From Arthrobacter sp. MAHUQ-56 (GTDB lineage: Bacteria; Actinomycetota; Actinomycetes; Actinomycetales; Micrococcaceae), in assembly GCF_019710585.1 (NCBI RefSeq), contig NZ_JAIFZQ010000004.1, forward strand, positions 248,001 to 312,000: a DNA stretch of 64,000 nucleotides. Direction: 5' to 3'. Of this stretch, positions 19,113 through 27,472 are shown piece after piece; position 1 is the first letter of the stretch; each line of letters begins with the position of its first letter. The notes beneath the pieces were generated by a model. The model was not told where the DNA came from, did not search any database, and saw only the letters and a program-made list of their open reading frames with translations. A program made the translations under genes and the position numbers.

Positions 19113-19499
19113 TCAGGACGGTTCGCGGAGGACCCTCAGATGCCCGCGGCGCACCCCTTCAGCACCTGGCGGCGCCTCGAGCGCGGAGTGGTGCCCGCGC
19201 TGCGCCGGCGGCTGCACCTCGGGGGGAAGGGCCGCGGCATCCCTTACGGCGTTGGCAAGGGCCAGCAGGTCGTCCGGCCCGGGCTGCTGCGGCGTTGACG
19301 GCATTGCCAGGCGCAGGACTTCCCAGCCCCGGGGAACTGTCAACGAGTCGGCATGCTGTTCGCAGAGGTCATAGCAGTGCGGCTCGGCATACGTGGCCAG
19401 CGGACCCAGGACTGCGGTGGAATCCGCATACACGTACGTCAGGGTGGCTACCGCTGACTGGCGGCAGGCAGACCTTGAACACTGACGTATAGCTCCCAC
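19113..19499 (-). CDS. DUF3499 family protein
   Basis: 128-aa actinobacterial protein of unknown function. The conserved part is the N-terminal 65 residues with a probable zinc ribbon: RQCSRSACRQ (C-x4-C) and EPHCYDLCEQHADS (C-x2-C-x2-H). The tail is Pro/Ala-rich and probably disordered. The frame is open far upstream, but the family begins at this GTG (MGAIRQCSRSAC), and TAGTCT lies 8 nt before it (19508-19513), so the mRNA may start within a base or two of the codon. It diverges from the metallopeptidase gene, a conserved actinobacterial pair next to whiB2. Confidence 0.87.
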   Translation of the reverse strand: MGAIRQCSRSACRQSAVATLTYVYADSTAVLGPLATYAEPHCYDLCEQHADSLTVPRGWEVLRLAMPSTPQQPGPDDLLALANAVRDAAALPPEVQPPAQRGHHSALEAPPGAEGVRRGHLRVLREPS

Positions 19500-19507
19500 G
19501 ACATCCC

Positions 19508-19513
19508 AGACTA
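19508..19513 (-). promoter_or_regulatory. -10 box for DUF3499 gene
   Basis: TAGTCT ends 8 nt before GTG 19499; transcription would begin at or one base before the codon. Confidence 0.4.
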
Positions 19514-19606
19514 CCCGGTCGCACCAGTTAACCCGCGCATTGGCGCCCGGTGGGACACACGCCTTTCCTGCCCTGGAGATGTATCGCGTAAATCCACGCC
19601 CGGGTT

Positions 19607-19612
19607 TAGAGT
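19607..19612 (+). promoter_or_regulatory. -10 box of leaderless metallopeptidase-like gene
   Basis: TAGAGT ends 6 nt before ATG 19619 and there is no Shine-Dalgarno sequence. Confidence 0.5.
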
Positions 19613-19618
19613 CGATAT

Positions 19619-20131
19619 ATGCAGTCATCGAACCATGAATCAGGTTTTTCGGTCCGGTTGGCTGACCCGGATGCCCCGGTTGGTCCGGGCACGGAGCCCG
19701 TGGGCCGAAGCTTCTCAAGGCGGCGCCGCAACCGCCATGGACGCGGCCTCCGCGGTGAGGTGGTTCTTCCCACCCACCCCGGCCACCGGACACGGTCCGA
19801 CCGTTTCGACGACATGGTGCTGGACTCCGCCCAGCGGTTGCACGATATCTGGGGTAAAACCCTGGACGGCGTACGGTTCGGCGTCGACGAGATACCGCCG
19901 GACCTTGAGGAACTCGCAGCGAACGCAGCCCCGGTGCCCATGGGCTCCTACACACCCGCCGCTGGAGGGGAAGGACCGATGATTACGGTCTACCGCCGCG
20001 TGGTTGAGCAGGCATGCTCAACTGTGGAGGAACTCCAGGACCTGGTCCATGACGTGGTGGTGGAGCACACAGCGGAGATGCTGGGCGTCGCTCCCGAGAC
20101 CCTCGACCCCGTCTATCGCCGGCGTTACTGA
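19619..20131 (+). CDS. Zincin-like metallopeptidase family protein, degenerate active site
   Basis: 170-aa member of the small metallopeptidase family (Pfam zincin_1) found beside DUF3499 in actinobacteria. An Arg-rich N-terminus (RRRRNRHGRGLRG) precedes the domain, which starts around RSDRFDDMVLDSAQRL and includes VDEIPPDLEE and ITVYRRVVEQA. The helix that should carry HExxH reads LVHDVVVEHTAEMLGV, so the canonical HExxHH is replaced by EHTAEM; only a shifted His and an EH pair remain. The mycobacterial counterpart, as I recall it, is also altered here, so this may be a non-catalytic subfamily. The start is supported by a TAGAGT box 6 nt upstream. Confidence 0.82.
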   Translation: MQSSNHESGFSVRLADPDAPVGPGTEPVGRSFSRRRRNRHGRGLRGEVVLPTHPGHRTRSDRFDDMVLDSAQRLHDIWGKTLDGVRFGVDEIPPDLEELAANAAPVPMGSYTPAAGGEGPMITVYRRVVEQACSTVEELQDLVHDVVVEHTAEMLGVAPETLDPVYRRRY

Positions 20132-20171
20132 CGAGGGCCCGCAGGCGAATCCCCGGGCGGGTGAGGCGTCG

Positions 20172-21878
20172 CTAGTAGCCCAAACGGACGGGAACTGTTT
20201 CCTGTCCCGCGGCCGCCGGCAGGAACGCCAGGGCCGAGACATCGTTCCGTCCGTCCTGCCCCAGCAGCACCGCGCCGTATGCGGCGTCTCCGGAGGCGGA
20301 CACCACGTAACCCACAACGTCTGATTCTTCGGCCTTTTCCGGGATCGCGATCGCAGCGGTGGTTCCGCCGGCGATGTCTGCGGTGGCAGCCGCCCTGACT
20401 TTTCCGTCGGCCGTGATCGGCGCATAGGTGATGGTGGCCCTGGTATCCAGTGCACCGAACACCAGTTGGCGAAGACCGCCCTTGGGGACAGGGACGACGT
20501 GCTGGCTGCCCAGCCGTACGCCGGACGGCACCCAGGCCACATCTGAAGCCTGACCGGGCTGCAGCCCACGGCTCATGCGCGCCCCGGCAATGAAGGAGAC
20601 GTCTGACGAGGCTGCAACCGTGTACTGGCCGGCCGGCACACCAGCCAACGAAACCTCGGTTACGGCGCCGGCTTTCGCCGTGACAACGCCGCCGGACGGC
20701 AGGGCCTTTTGGCCGTCCCGCCCGTACAGCTTGATTTCCACCACCGCATCGGAGGCTCCCGGAACCGTCAGCTGCAGGGAAGGCCCGGCGTCCCCGTATC
20801 CGGGGCGCCCGGTCAGGGCGGAAATTCCGGCCGGGTCCTGGATGTCCACGCCGGTGACAACCTGGCGGACGGCCGGGGCAGTGCCCGGCGCGATGAAGTC
20901 CACGCCGCCCGGGGTCAGGCCCCGCAGGACGCTTTGCTGGATGGACGCGGCCACCGGGCCGCCAGCGCTGCGCACATGCACACTGAGCTGGGATTGGTTT
21001 GCCGCCAGCCCTGCCAGGACAACCGACCGGGTGGTGCCCGGGGCCACCAGCAGGCCGCGGCTGCCAGGCGCCTGGATTTGTCCGCCAGGACCGAAGAGTT
21101 CAAGGCTGACTGTCGCCGGGGTGCTGGACGCGTTGGTCAGCGCCAGCACGGACGTGCGCCCCACGGTGGTACTCGCTCCGGCCAGCCATTGGTCATTGGA
21201 GGGCTGCGCACAGCTGGCCGCGGCGCTGCCCTGCAGGTCGCCGTCGCCCGCAGTGTATTTCATGGCAGCCGCTGCAGAGGCATTCTGGTTTGCCACCGCG
21301 TTCGCGCTGAGGACACCCACTTGGTCCGTCGGCTTATCCGCCACAACCCCGGCGCGGAGTTCCTGCGGCGGCGCGGTGGCGGGCGCCGCCCCCGGATCCT
21401 TGGCGATCTCAACTGCCCCGCTTCCATCAAGGCGCGCAAGGCGGCTTCCGGGCACCACGCCGCCGGCACTGAGCACGGCGGCGGTTACCGTGGTCGCGGC
21501 GGTTGCCGACTCCGGCCGGAACTGGGCGTCGGTGCCTGCTTCCGTGCCCTCCAACAGCCTCGCCGGGCCGGGACAGACGCCAACGCTGGCGCCGGCGGGA
21601 ACAGCGGCTGCCGCCGGCGGAAGGCTCCTGCTTGACTCCGGGAGGGGGAGCAGCGAGCCCGCCGCCACCAGGGCGGTAGCGCCCGCGAGGATGATGGCCC
21701 CCGCCGCCACACCGGCAACGGCAGCGGTGCGCGTCCTGCCCATGGGCAACGCGCTGGCGCCGCTGCCGGTGGCCTTGCCGCTACCGTCTTTTCCTGCTCC
21801 GGGGGCCACCGGAGCACTGGCCGGGAGCTCCGTTACGGCCGCGCCCGGTGTTTCGTCGGCCGGTGTCTGCTCATGCAT
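20172..21878 (-). CDS. DUF5719 family membrane-anchored exported protein
   Basis: 568-aa actinobacterial protein of unknown function. A cytoplasmic N-terminus of about 45 residues is followed by one membrane helix (about 50-75) and a large extracytoplasmic region built of beta-rich repeats with Gly/Pro turns; it contains scattered VVPVPKGG and VPSGVRLG-like strands. ATG 21878 is chosen because it overlaps the last codons of the upstream glycosyltransferase gene by 8 bp and has AAGGAA about 8 nt upstream; a start at 21908 would overlap more. The tight coupling to the glycosyltransferase suggests the two act together at the cell surface, which is inference. Confidence 0.82.
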   Translation of the reverse strand: MHEQTPADETPGAAVTELPASAPVAPGAGKDGSGKATGSGASALPMGRTRTAAVAGVAAGAIILAGATALVAAGSLLPLPESSRSLPPAAAAVPAGASVGVCPGPARLLEGTEAGTDAQFRPESATAATTVTAAVLSAGGVVPGSRLARLDGSGAVEIAKDPGAAPATAPPQELRAGVVADKPTDQVGVLSANAVANQNASAAAAMKYTAGDGDLQGSAAASCAQPSNDQWLAGASTTVGRTSVLALTNASSTPATVSLELFGPGGQIQAPGSRGLLVAPGTTRSVVLAGLAANQSQLSVHVRSAGGPVAASIQQSVLRGLTPGGVDFIAPGTAPAVRQVVTGVDIQDPAGISALTGRPGYGDAGPSLQLTVPGASDAVVEIKLYGRDGQKALPSGGVVTAKAGAVTEVSLAGVPAGQYTVAASSDVSFIAGARMSRGLQPGQASDVAWVPSGVRLGSQHVVPVPKGGLRQLVFGALDTRATITYAPITADGKVRAAATADIAGGTTAAIAIPEKAEESDVVGYVVSASGDAAYGAVLLGQDGRNDVSALAFLPAAAGQETVPVRLGY

Positions 21879-24800
21879 TCTGGTGTTCCTTACGCAGGGA
21901 GCCCTCATCGCGTGAGAGGCCGGTCCGCGGCCTTTGCGCGGGCATGGGAATGGCCAGGATTACCGTCAAGCCGATCACGGTTATTTGGGCAGCGGCAGCC
22001 CACCATGCCCAGGGATTCCCGTAGCGGATCGTGAGTTGGCCACCCGATGCCGGCAGGGTGAAGGCCTGGGACCAGCCGGAGGTGGTTGAGGTCAGCTTCC
22101 TGCCGTCGAGCCAGGCGCTCCAGCCGGGATCGGCGCGCTCGGACAGAACCACGAGGCGGCCTTCCGGCCCCGCCGGAACAGTAGCCTCGACGTCGTCCTT
22201 GTTCGAAGGGACCTGTCCCACTGTGGCGCCCTGCGCATCGATAATTCGTACGCGGTGGGCGACGTCGGCGGCCTGGACCACCGGCTGGTTGAGCGGGCTG
22301 ATGCGCCAGAGCCAGCCAACATCCGTCTGCCCCACGGCAACCAGGCCGGGCACGGCGTCCATGCGGCTGGCTGTGAGCTGGGCTGCGGTATCGGCGGAAC
22401 GGAGCACGACAAATCCGGCGCCGAGCTGCTCAAGGTCACGGCGCGGGTCCACGCCCTGGCCGGCCACCAGGGTTGCGACAACCCGGCGGATGGAGGCAGT
22501 CACGTCGTCGTCGGCGCGCACTTCTTCGGCACCCGGGGCACCGAGGATGTTGCGCGCGGACGCCATGGCGGAGAGGCTGTCGAGGGTGGTTCCTGCACCT
22601 CGGACGAGGGACGCGGAGAACGTGCCGTCGTCACCCGTGCTGATCAGGAGCGTACGTGTCTGTTCCGGACCGGTGCCACGGTCGATGGCGGTGGCGGGGA
22701 GGGTCCGCGCCGTACCGGCTTCAACCAGGCGCGGTGTACCCAGCGCTCCCCCGGCACCCGCTTCCGCTGCGGACCGGACCTCGCCAGTCCCCTCGGCGGA
22801 AGTGGCGGACGTGCCGGCCGGGTGCAGCAGGTTCTGCGCGGACCATACGGCCATGCCGGCGAGCGGACCGGCGAGCAGTACCGCCATCACCACTGCGGCG
22901 CCCGCCCTCACGGCCCTCCGGGGCTTGACCCCGCGGGCAGAGGCGGCGTCCCCCCGGGCCAGCAACTGCTCAGCCCCCAGGAGCGCGGCCGCAAGGAGGG
23001 CGAACCCGGCTGCGGACACGGCCGGCCCGGTAAAGGGTGTCACCAACGTGTCCGCATTCATTCCCGTGACGACGTGGCTGGCCAGCCAGCCGGACGCCAA
23101 GGTGAGGACCGCTGTGATCCAGAACCACCTGGCTGCCCGGTTCCGGCGCCCGGGGAGGAAAAGGCCGACGACGGCAAGAACCAGTAGCGGCGCCGCCACG
23201 AAGACTGTGAGCAGCAGGGCCCATGGCACTGTCCCGCCGGCAAAGGCGGCCAGTCCCTGCAGGCCGCCCGCCGGATCGAATTGCAGTGGCTGGCCCAGGA
23301 GCTGCTGCCACAACGGAGCCGCATTGAACGCCAGCGGCAGCCCCGGATCCGCCAGGAGCGCGCGGGGCCGGTCAAGGGCGGTGAGTGCGAACGGGATGAA
23401 CAATGCGGCGCTGGGCAGCAGCGCCCACCAGACAGTGCGGCCGCGCCGGCCCAGAAGCAGGCCGCAGAGCACGATGAGCACGGTTGCCGGGATAAGCAGG
23501 GAGGGCGCCGAGGCCGTGGTGGCCGCCAGCGCCAGGCCTGCCGCCGCAGCGGCCGTCCAGGAAGGCGTGCCGTTGATGCCGGGTTTGCCGGCAGAGGGGT
23601 CGGCCGCGCTCTCCCCGCCGTGGGACGGCAGGAGGAAGCGCCCGTGGCCCGTTGCCGAGCCTGTGGCACGCAGCAGGCCAAGGACTACCAGCGGGATCAT
23701 GACGTGGGCAACCAGGGCGCCTGCACGCCCCTGGTTCAGGGCAGCTTGCAGGGCGGGGGCCGCCGCCCAGAAGAGGGCGGCTACGAGGCGAAGGCGGCGC
23801 CGGACGGTGAGCCCGCCGGCGGCAAACCAGGCCGTGAGCCCCGAGAGCGGCGCCGCCAGCAAGAGCAGCCACGCCATGGCAGCATTGGCATCCCCGCCGC
23901 CGAGGACGCCGAGGATCCAGAGCACGTAGCCGAACGGGTCCCCCCGTCCGGGAAGCCCCGCGCCAAGGCCCACCCACCAGCTTGAGGCGTTGTGCCAGAT
24001 GTCACCCAGGGTGGCCGAAACCGGAAGCAGGGCGCCACCGGTTACGGCACCGGCACGGAACAGCCCCGTCAGGGCCAGCAGCGAGGCTACCGAGGCGATG
24101 ATAATGGCCGCCAGGGCACCATTGCCCACCCAGCCCCGCTTGCTCACTGCCAGGGATGCAAAGTCGTCTGCGGCGTCGCCGCTGGGCTGGTGGGCCAGGG
24201 GATCCTGGACGAGGTCGTCGGCGCCCGATCCGTCCGATCCGAGCGCCTCCATCAGGGACCGGCGGTGGCTCCAGACCTCGCGGCGGGGGGTCTGCAGCTT
24301 ACGGATGACGGATCTGCGGATCCGCCGGGTCCGCCGCGCTGCCAGCCTGGCCTTGGCCACGGCCCGCGGCCGCCCGAGGGCCGCACAGGTGGCAAGGAGT
24401 TGGCTGATGCCGTGCCCTGGATCCTTGACGACAATGCTCAGAATGAGTTTGAAGAGGCTGCCGAGAAGCGCGCCGACGGCATGGACGGGGACCATCCATG
24501 GCGTGCTGTGCTTCAGGCGCAGGTGGACCTGGGCCTTGCGTGCCGCCGCGGGGTTCCCCAGTGCATGCGGGCGGTGGGCCACGTGGAACATCCGGGCGGC
24601 CGGGACCACCACCACGCGGTGGCCTGCGAGCCGGTTCCGCCAACAGAAGTCAACGTCGTCGCCGCTGCCTGGCAGGGCGGGGTCGAAACCGCCGAGGTGG
24701 TCCCAGACGTCCCGGCGCACCAGCATGCCCGCGGAGTTAACGGCGAACGTGTCAGTGCGGCCGTCGTACTGTCCCTGGTCCAACTCATCCGCGTCGATGA

Positions 24801-25230
24801 GGGTGAGCCGCTCAGCCCAGCGGCTGGTGGAAAGCCCTACGTCTATCAGCTTCCGGGGCTCGTGCCAGTCGAGTTGCTTGCAGCCGGCCACGGTGACCGA
24901 GGGTGCCCGCTCCACTGCGCCCAGGAGTTCGGCGAGGGCTTCCGGCGCCGGGGCGGCGTCGTCGTGGAGCAGCCAGATCCACTCGGTTCTGCCGTCCATG
25001 GCTCCATGGGACGGCGCAAGGGCTTCAAGGGCGGCTGAGACGGCCGCCCCCATGCCGCTCCTGCCCCGGTGCTGGACAACGCTGGCTTCACCCAGGCCCT
25101 GCCCGAGCAGGGCCGTCGAATCATCAGCGGACCCAGTGTCCACGCCGATGGCACGGTCAACCGGGCGGGTTTGATTCGCCAGGGCTGACAAAGTTCTGGG
25201 CAGATAGGCACTGCCGTTGTGGGCAACCAC
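21871..25230 (-). CDS. Giant family 2 glycosyltransferase with multi-pass membrane C-terminal region
   Basis: 1119 aa from the first canonical start. Residues 1-240 form a GT2 domain with GVDTGSADDS, WLLHDDAAPAPEAL (nucleotide/metal acids) and SGDDVDFCWRNRLAGHRV. Residues from about 250 hold a hydrophobic stretch, then from 370 to 860 around a dozen helices, an extracytoplasmic region ending in a beta-sandwich-like segment (SERADPGWSAWLDG, reminiscent of YfhO-type enzymes) and a last helix before the C-terminus. This looks like a glycosyltransferase coupled to a membrane glycan-handling module. GTG 25230 deletes half of the first beta strand of the GT domain and has no nearby Shine-Dalgarno sequence; translation may start at ATT 25260, which overlaps the whiB stop. 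DUF5719 follows with an 8-bp overlap. Confidence 0.85.
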   Translation of the reverse strand: MVAHNGSAYLPRTLSALANQTRPVDRAIGVDTGSADDSTALLGQGLGEASVVQHRGRSGMGAAVSAALEALAPSHGAMDGRTEWIWLLHDDAAPAPEALAELLGAVERAPSVTVAGCKQLDWHEPRKLIDVGLSTSRWAERLTLIDADELDQGQYDGRTDTFAVNSAGMLVRRDVWDHLGGFDPALPGSGDDVDFCWRNRLAGHRVVVVPAARMFHVAHRPHALGNPAAARKAQVHLRLKHSTPWMVPVHAVGALLGSLFKLILSIVVKDPGHGISQLLATCAALGRPRAVAKARLAARRTRRIRRSVIRKLQTPRREVWSHRRSLMEALGSDGSGADDLVQDPLAHQPSGDAADDFASLAVSKRGWVGNGALAAIIIASVASLLALTGLFRAGAVTGGALLPVSATLGDIWHNASSWWVGLGAGLPGRGDPFGYVLWILGVLGGGDANAAMAWLLLLAAPLSGLTAWFAAGGLTVRRRLRLVAALFWAAAPALQAALNQGRAGALVAHVMIPLVVLGLLRATGSATGHGRFLLPSHGGESAADPSAGKPGINGTPSWTAAAAAGLALAATTASAPSLLIPATVLIVLCGLLLGRRGRTVWWALLPSAALFIPFALTALDRPRALLADPGLPLAFNAAPLWQQLLGQPLQFDPAGGLQGLAAFAGGTVPWALLLTVFVAAPLLVLAVVGLFLPGRRNRAARWFWITAVLTLASGWLASHVVTGMNADTLVTPFTGPAVSAAGFALLAAALLGAEQLLARGDAASARGVKPRRAVRAGAAVVMAVLLAGPLAGMAVWSAQNLLHPAGTSATSAEGTGEVRSAAEAGAGGALGTPRLVEAGTARTLPATAIDRGTGPEQTRTLLISTGDDGTFSASLVRGAGTTLDSLSAMASARNILGAPGAEEVRADDDVTASIRRVVATLVAGQGVDPRRDLEQLGAGFVVLRSADTAAQLTASRMDAVPGLVAVGQTDVGWLWRISPLNQPVVQAADVAHRVRIIDAQGATVGQVPSNKDDVEATVPAGPEGRLVVLSERADPGWSAWLDGRKLTSTTSGWSQAFTLPASGGQLTIRYGNPWAWWAAAAQITVIGLTVILAIPMPAQRPRTGLSRDEGSLRKEHQNA

Positions 25231-25259
25231 AACGGCAGTGACATGGACATCCTGAAGAA

Positions 25260-25790
25260 TTAGATTGCTCGCTTCCTTAGCCGCCGGCGCTCACGCTCGG
25301 AAAGGCCGCCCCAAATACCGAACCGCTCATCGTTGGCCAGTGCGTACTCCAGGCACTGGGACCTAACGTTGCAGGCACCGCACACCTTCTTGGCGTCGCG
25401 GGTTGAGCCGCCCTTTTCCGGGAAAAAGGCTTCCGGGTCAGTCTGGGCGCACAGGGCATCCGTCTGCCAGCCCAGTTCGCCCTCGTCGTCGAAGTCCTGC
25501 TGGAAGGGCAGGCCGATCCATACCGGCTGGGCCGGCCCGCTGGCAGGCAATTCCATGGGCGGATCGAGGTCGTCCTCGAGGTCCCCGCCTTCCAAGAGCG
25601 CCTCATGCGCTGCCAGGAAGGCAGTGGCCTGGTCCTCCAGGACGCTGCTGGAGTTCCTGTTGTAGCGCTCTGCCGCATCAGGATCCGCGGGGTCCACGTA
25701 CCAATCGCTTGGCACCCCCCGTGCACGGTATTTCGCCGTTGCCTGGCCGGCTACGACGGCATCTTCCTGGATACGCTCTGCTTGCCCCAT
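25260..25790 (-). CDS. whiB2: WhiB family iron-sulfur transcription regulator
   Basis: 176-aa WhiB-like protein. The C-terminal WhiB domain has the four cluster-binding cysteines (DALCAQTDPEAFF, then VCGACNVRSQC), the GIWGG turn and a basic tail (RERRRLRKRA) for DNA binding. The first 95 residues are an acidic extension specific to this subgroup. ATG 25790 is chosen over an upstream ATG because AGGAGGG lies 5 nt away, a near-perfect ribosome-binding site. The neighbours DUF3499, metallopeptidase and glycosyltransferase match the WhiB2/WhmD position, a regulator linked to septation in mycobacteria and streptomycetes; the subgroup call is from context. The stop codon overlaps the possible start of the GT2 gene. 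Confidence 0.9.
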   Translation of the reverse strand: MGQAERIQEDAVVAGQATAKYRARGVPSDWYVDPADPDAAERYNRNSSSVLEDQATAFLAAHEALLEGGDLEDDLDPPMELPASGPAQPVWIGLPFQQDFDDEGELGWQTDALCAQTDPEAFFPEKGGSTRDAKKVCGACNVRSQCLEYALANDERFGIWGGLSERERRRLRKRAI

Positions 25791-26183
25791 GGCGACCCTC
25801 CTGATGTTGCAGCCCCTGCCTGGATACGTGGACACTCGGTTTGTGTGCCGGTATTTACGCAATTGCTTTAGTTACCTAATTACACGTGTGTAACTAGGGC
25901 GAGTCAAGCCGTGGCCGGGATAATAATCAGTCGAACCTGGGAACATCCGGCACGCCACGCCCGGGAATTTTCAAGACCAAGCGCAGGGATGGGCCCAGTC
26001 ATGGGCATTGGGGGGCTTTTACCCCGGAAAAAGCGCTCAATAGCGGGAAAATACCCGCTCCGCCACAAAATAGCAAGCACGCTTAGCATTGGGAGTGATA
26101 AGAATCACTTCGCCTGCGCCGCGTCTCCGGCAGCCGTTCCGGACCGCAGTGACGAGCCACGGCGCCAATGGCAGGATGGAGCC
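25791..26183. promoter_or_regulatory. Divergent regulatory region between whiB and TIGR03089 gene
   Basis: This 393-bp region is more AT-rich than its surroundings and holds no gene. It contains TAGTTAC (25869-25875) and its inverted copy GTAACTA (25890-25896) separated by 14 bp that include the palindrome ACACGTGT (25882-25889), about 80-105 bp upstream of whiB. Near the other end is a hairpin AGCGGG-AAAATA-CCCGCT (26042-26059) and a GTGA-N6-TCAC operator-like site (26094-26109). The rest shows no recognisable element. Confidence 0.5.
26094..26109. promoter_or_regulatory. CRP/GlxR-type operator candidate upstream of TIGR03089 gene
   Basis: AGTGA-TAAGAA-TCACT is a symmetric GTGA-N6-TCAC site, matching the TGTGA-N6-TCACA consensus of the CRP family (GlxR in corynebacteria) except for the outermost bases. 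It lies about 75 bp upstream of the start. Confidence 0.4.
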
Positions 26184-26885
26184 ATGACGACTATCCCTGC
26201 CACCGACCTGACGGCGCTCCTGCGCTCGGGCAATTCCACCGCCCCGCGCCTCACCTGGTACGGCCCCGACACAGAGCGCGTGGAGCTGTCAGGCCGGGTG
26301 CTGGACAACTGGGTGGCAAAGACCAGCAACCTTCTGCAGGACGAGCTCGACGCCGAACCAGGCATGCGGCTCCGGCTAAGTCTTCCCGCCCACTGGAAAT
26401 CCATGGTGTGGGCGCTGGCCGGCTGGCAGCTTGGACTCGAACTGGTACTTGACGCCGCCCCGGCGGACTTCCTGGCCACGGACGAACCGGCGCAGGTTAG
26501 GGAACAGTACGACGCCGTCATCGCAGTGGCGCTGCCCGCACTCGCCATGCGGTGGACCGGGGACCTCCCGGACGGCTGCATCGACTACGCAGCGGAGGTG
26601 CGTTCCCACGGCGACGTGTTCATGCCGCACGGCGATCCCGATCCGGAAGCCTGTGCGCTGGTGACCCATGACGGCCGCAGGATCGTGCACGCAGATCTGC
26701 TCAGCCGCTTTGCCCGCCCCCACGGGGAGGGGGCCAGGCTGCATGTCCCCGCGGAGCGGGGGCTCGAGTCAGCGCTGTCCGACGCCCTCGGAGTGTGGAA
26801 CCAAGGGGGCTCGGTAGTGCTGACGCACCCTGACGTGCCGCTCACGGACAAACTGCTGGCCGACGAGCGCATCCACGGAAGCTAG
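26184..26885 (+). CDS. TIGR03089 family protein
   Basis: 233-aa actinobacterial protein of the TIGR03089 family. It looks like the N-terminal part of an AMP-binding (ANL) enzyme: APRLTWYGPDTERVELSGRVLDNWVAKTSNLL, a hydrophobic LRLSLPAHWKSMVWALAGWQLG helix, and later SVVLTHPDV, but it lacks the phosphate-binding SGTTG loop and the C-terminal domain, so it is probably not a complete synthetase. ATG 26184 follows GGATGGAG; the frame is open further upstream but the family begins here. It lies between whiB and gtrA, close to purK/purE and LCP, as I recall for its mycobacterial homologue. Function unknown. Confidence 0.87.
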   Translation: MTTIPATDLTALLRSGNSTAPRLTWYGPDTERVELSGRVLDNWVAKTSNLLQDELDAEPGMRLRLSLPAHWKSMVWALAGWQLGLELVLDAAPADFLATDEPAQVREQYDAVIAVALPALAMRWTGDLPDGCIDYAAEVRSHGDVFMPHGDPDPEACALVTHDGRRIVHADLLSRFARPHGEGARLHVPAERGLESALSDALGVWNQGGSVVLTHPDVPLTDKLLADERIHGS

Positions 26886-26917
26886 GCGATGCCCGCTGCG
26901 GCCAGGCGGCCCGGCGG

Positions 26918-27472
26918 TTAGGCCTGCGGCCTTCGGCCGGCGGACGGCTCGCGCTCGGCGGCCGGCGCGTGGTCCTTGTGCGGGTGCGCTTCGATGAGTT
27001 CGTGGTCGTGGGAGAACTCCGGCTCCTGGTCCAGTTCCTGGTTGAAGACGAGGAAGCGGTAAGCGAAGAAGCGGACCACGGTGGCCACGAGGATGCCCGC
27101 CACGCCGGCCAGGAACAGCAGGTTCTTGTTATCGATCCCGAGCCCGTACTTGGCCAGTGCCGTGAACCCGGTCGAAATACCGATGCCGATGCCGTTGATG
27201 AGCACGAACATCGCAAATTCACGGAGAATGTTGGCCTGCCGCCGGTGCCGGAAGGTCCAGAAGCGGTTGGCGATCCAGGAAAAGACTGTGGCGACGGTGG
27301 CGCCCACGAAGCGGGCTTTGGCTTCGCTGTCGGACATGGGCCCGTGCATGAGGTAGTACGTCAGACCGTTGTCGATGACGAACGCCACACCGCCCACGGC
27401 GCCGAATTTTGCCACTTCGCGCCAGAAAAGTGAGGCAAGCCCCCGAATACGATCTGCAAGTGTGCTAAACAT
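26918..27472 (-). CDS. GtrA-like membrane protein
   Basis: 184-aa GtrA family protein with four predicted helices between residues 20 and 145 (KFGAVGGVAFVIDNGLTYYL, ATVATVFSWIANRFWTF, FAMFVLINGIGIGIST, LFLAGVAGILVATVVRFFAYRFLVF). GtrA proteins are thought to move or position polyprenyl-linked sugars during polysaccharide synthesis. The tail from 150 is hydrophilic and rich in His and Glu. ATG 27472 has GGAGGGT 4-5 nt upstream; the longer frame upstream runs antisense to purK. It diverges from purK and converges on the TIGR03089 gene. A role with the envelope genes nearby is inference. Confidence 0.9.
   Translation of the reverse strand: MFSTLADRIRGLASLFWREVAKFGAVGGVAFVIDNGLTYYLMHGPMSDSEAKARFVGATVATVFSWIANRFWTFRHRRQANILREFAMFVLINGIGIGISTGFTALAKYGLGIDNKNLLFLAGVAGILVATVVRFFAYRFLVFNQELDQEPEFSHDHELIEAHPHKDHAPAAEREPSAGRRPQA

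Noticed and set aside
20575..25174. Very long plus-strand frames opposite DUF5719 and GT2 (up to 632 codons)
   Set aside because: They are antisense to well-supported genes, are rich in Arg, Ser and Pro as expected for shadow frames at this GC content, and lack domains.
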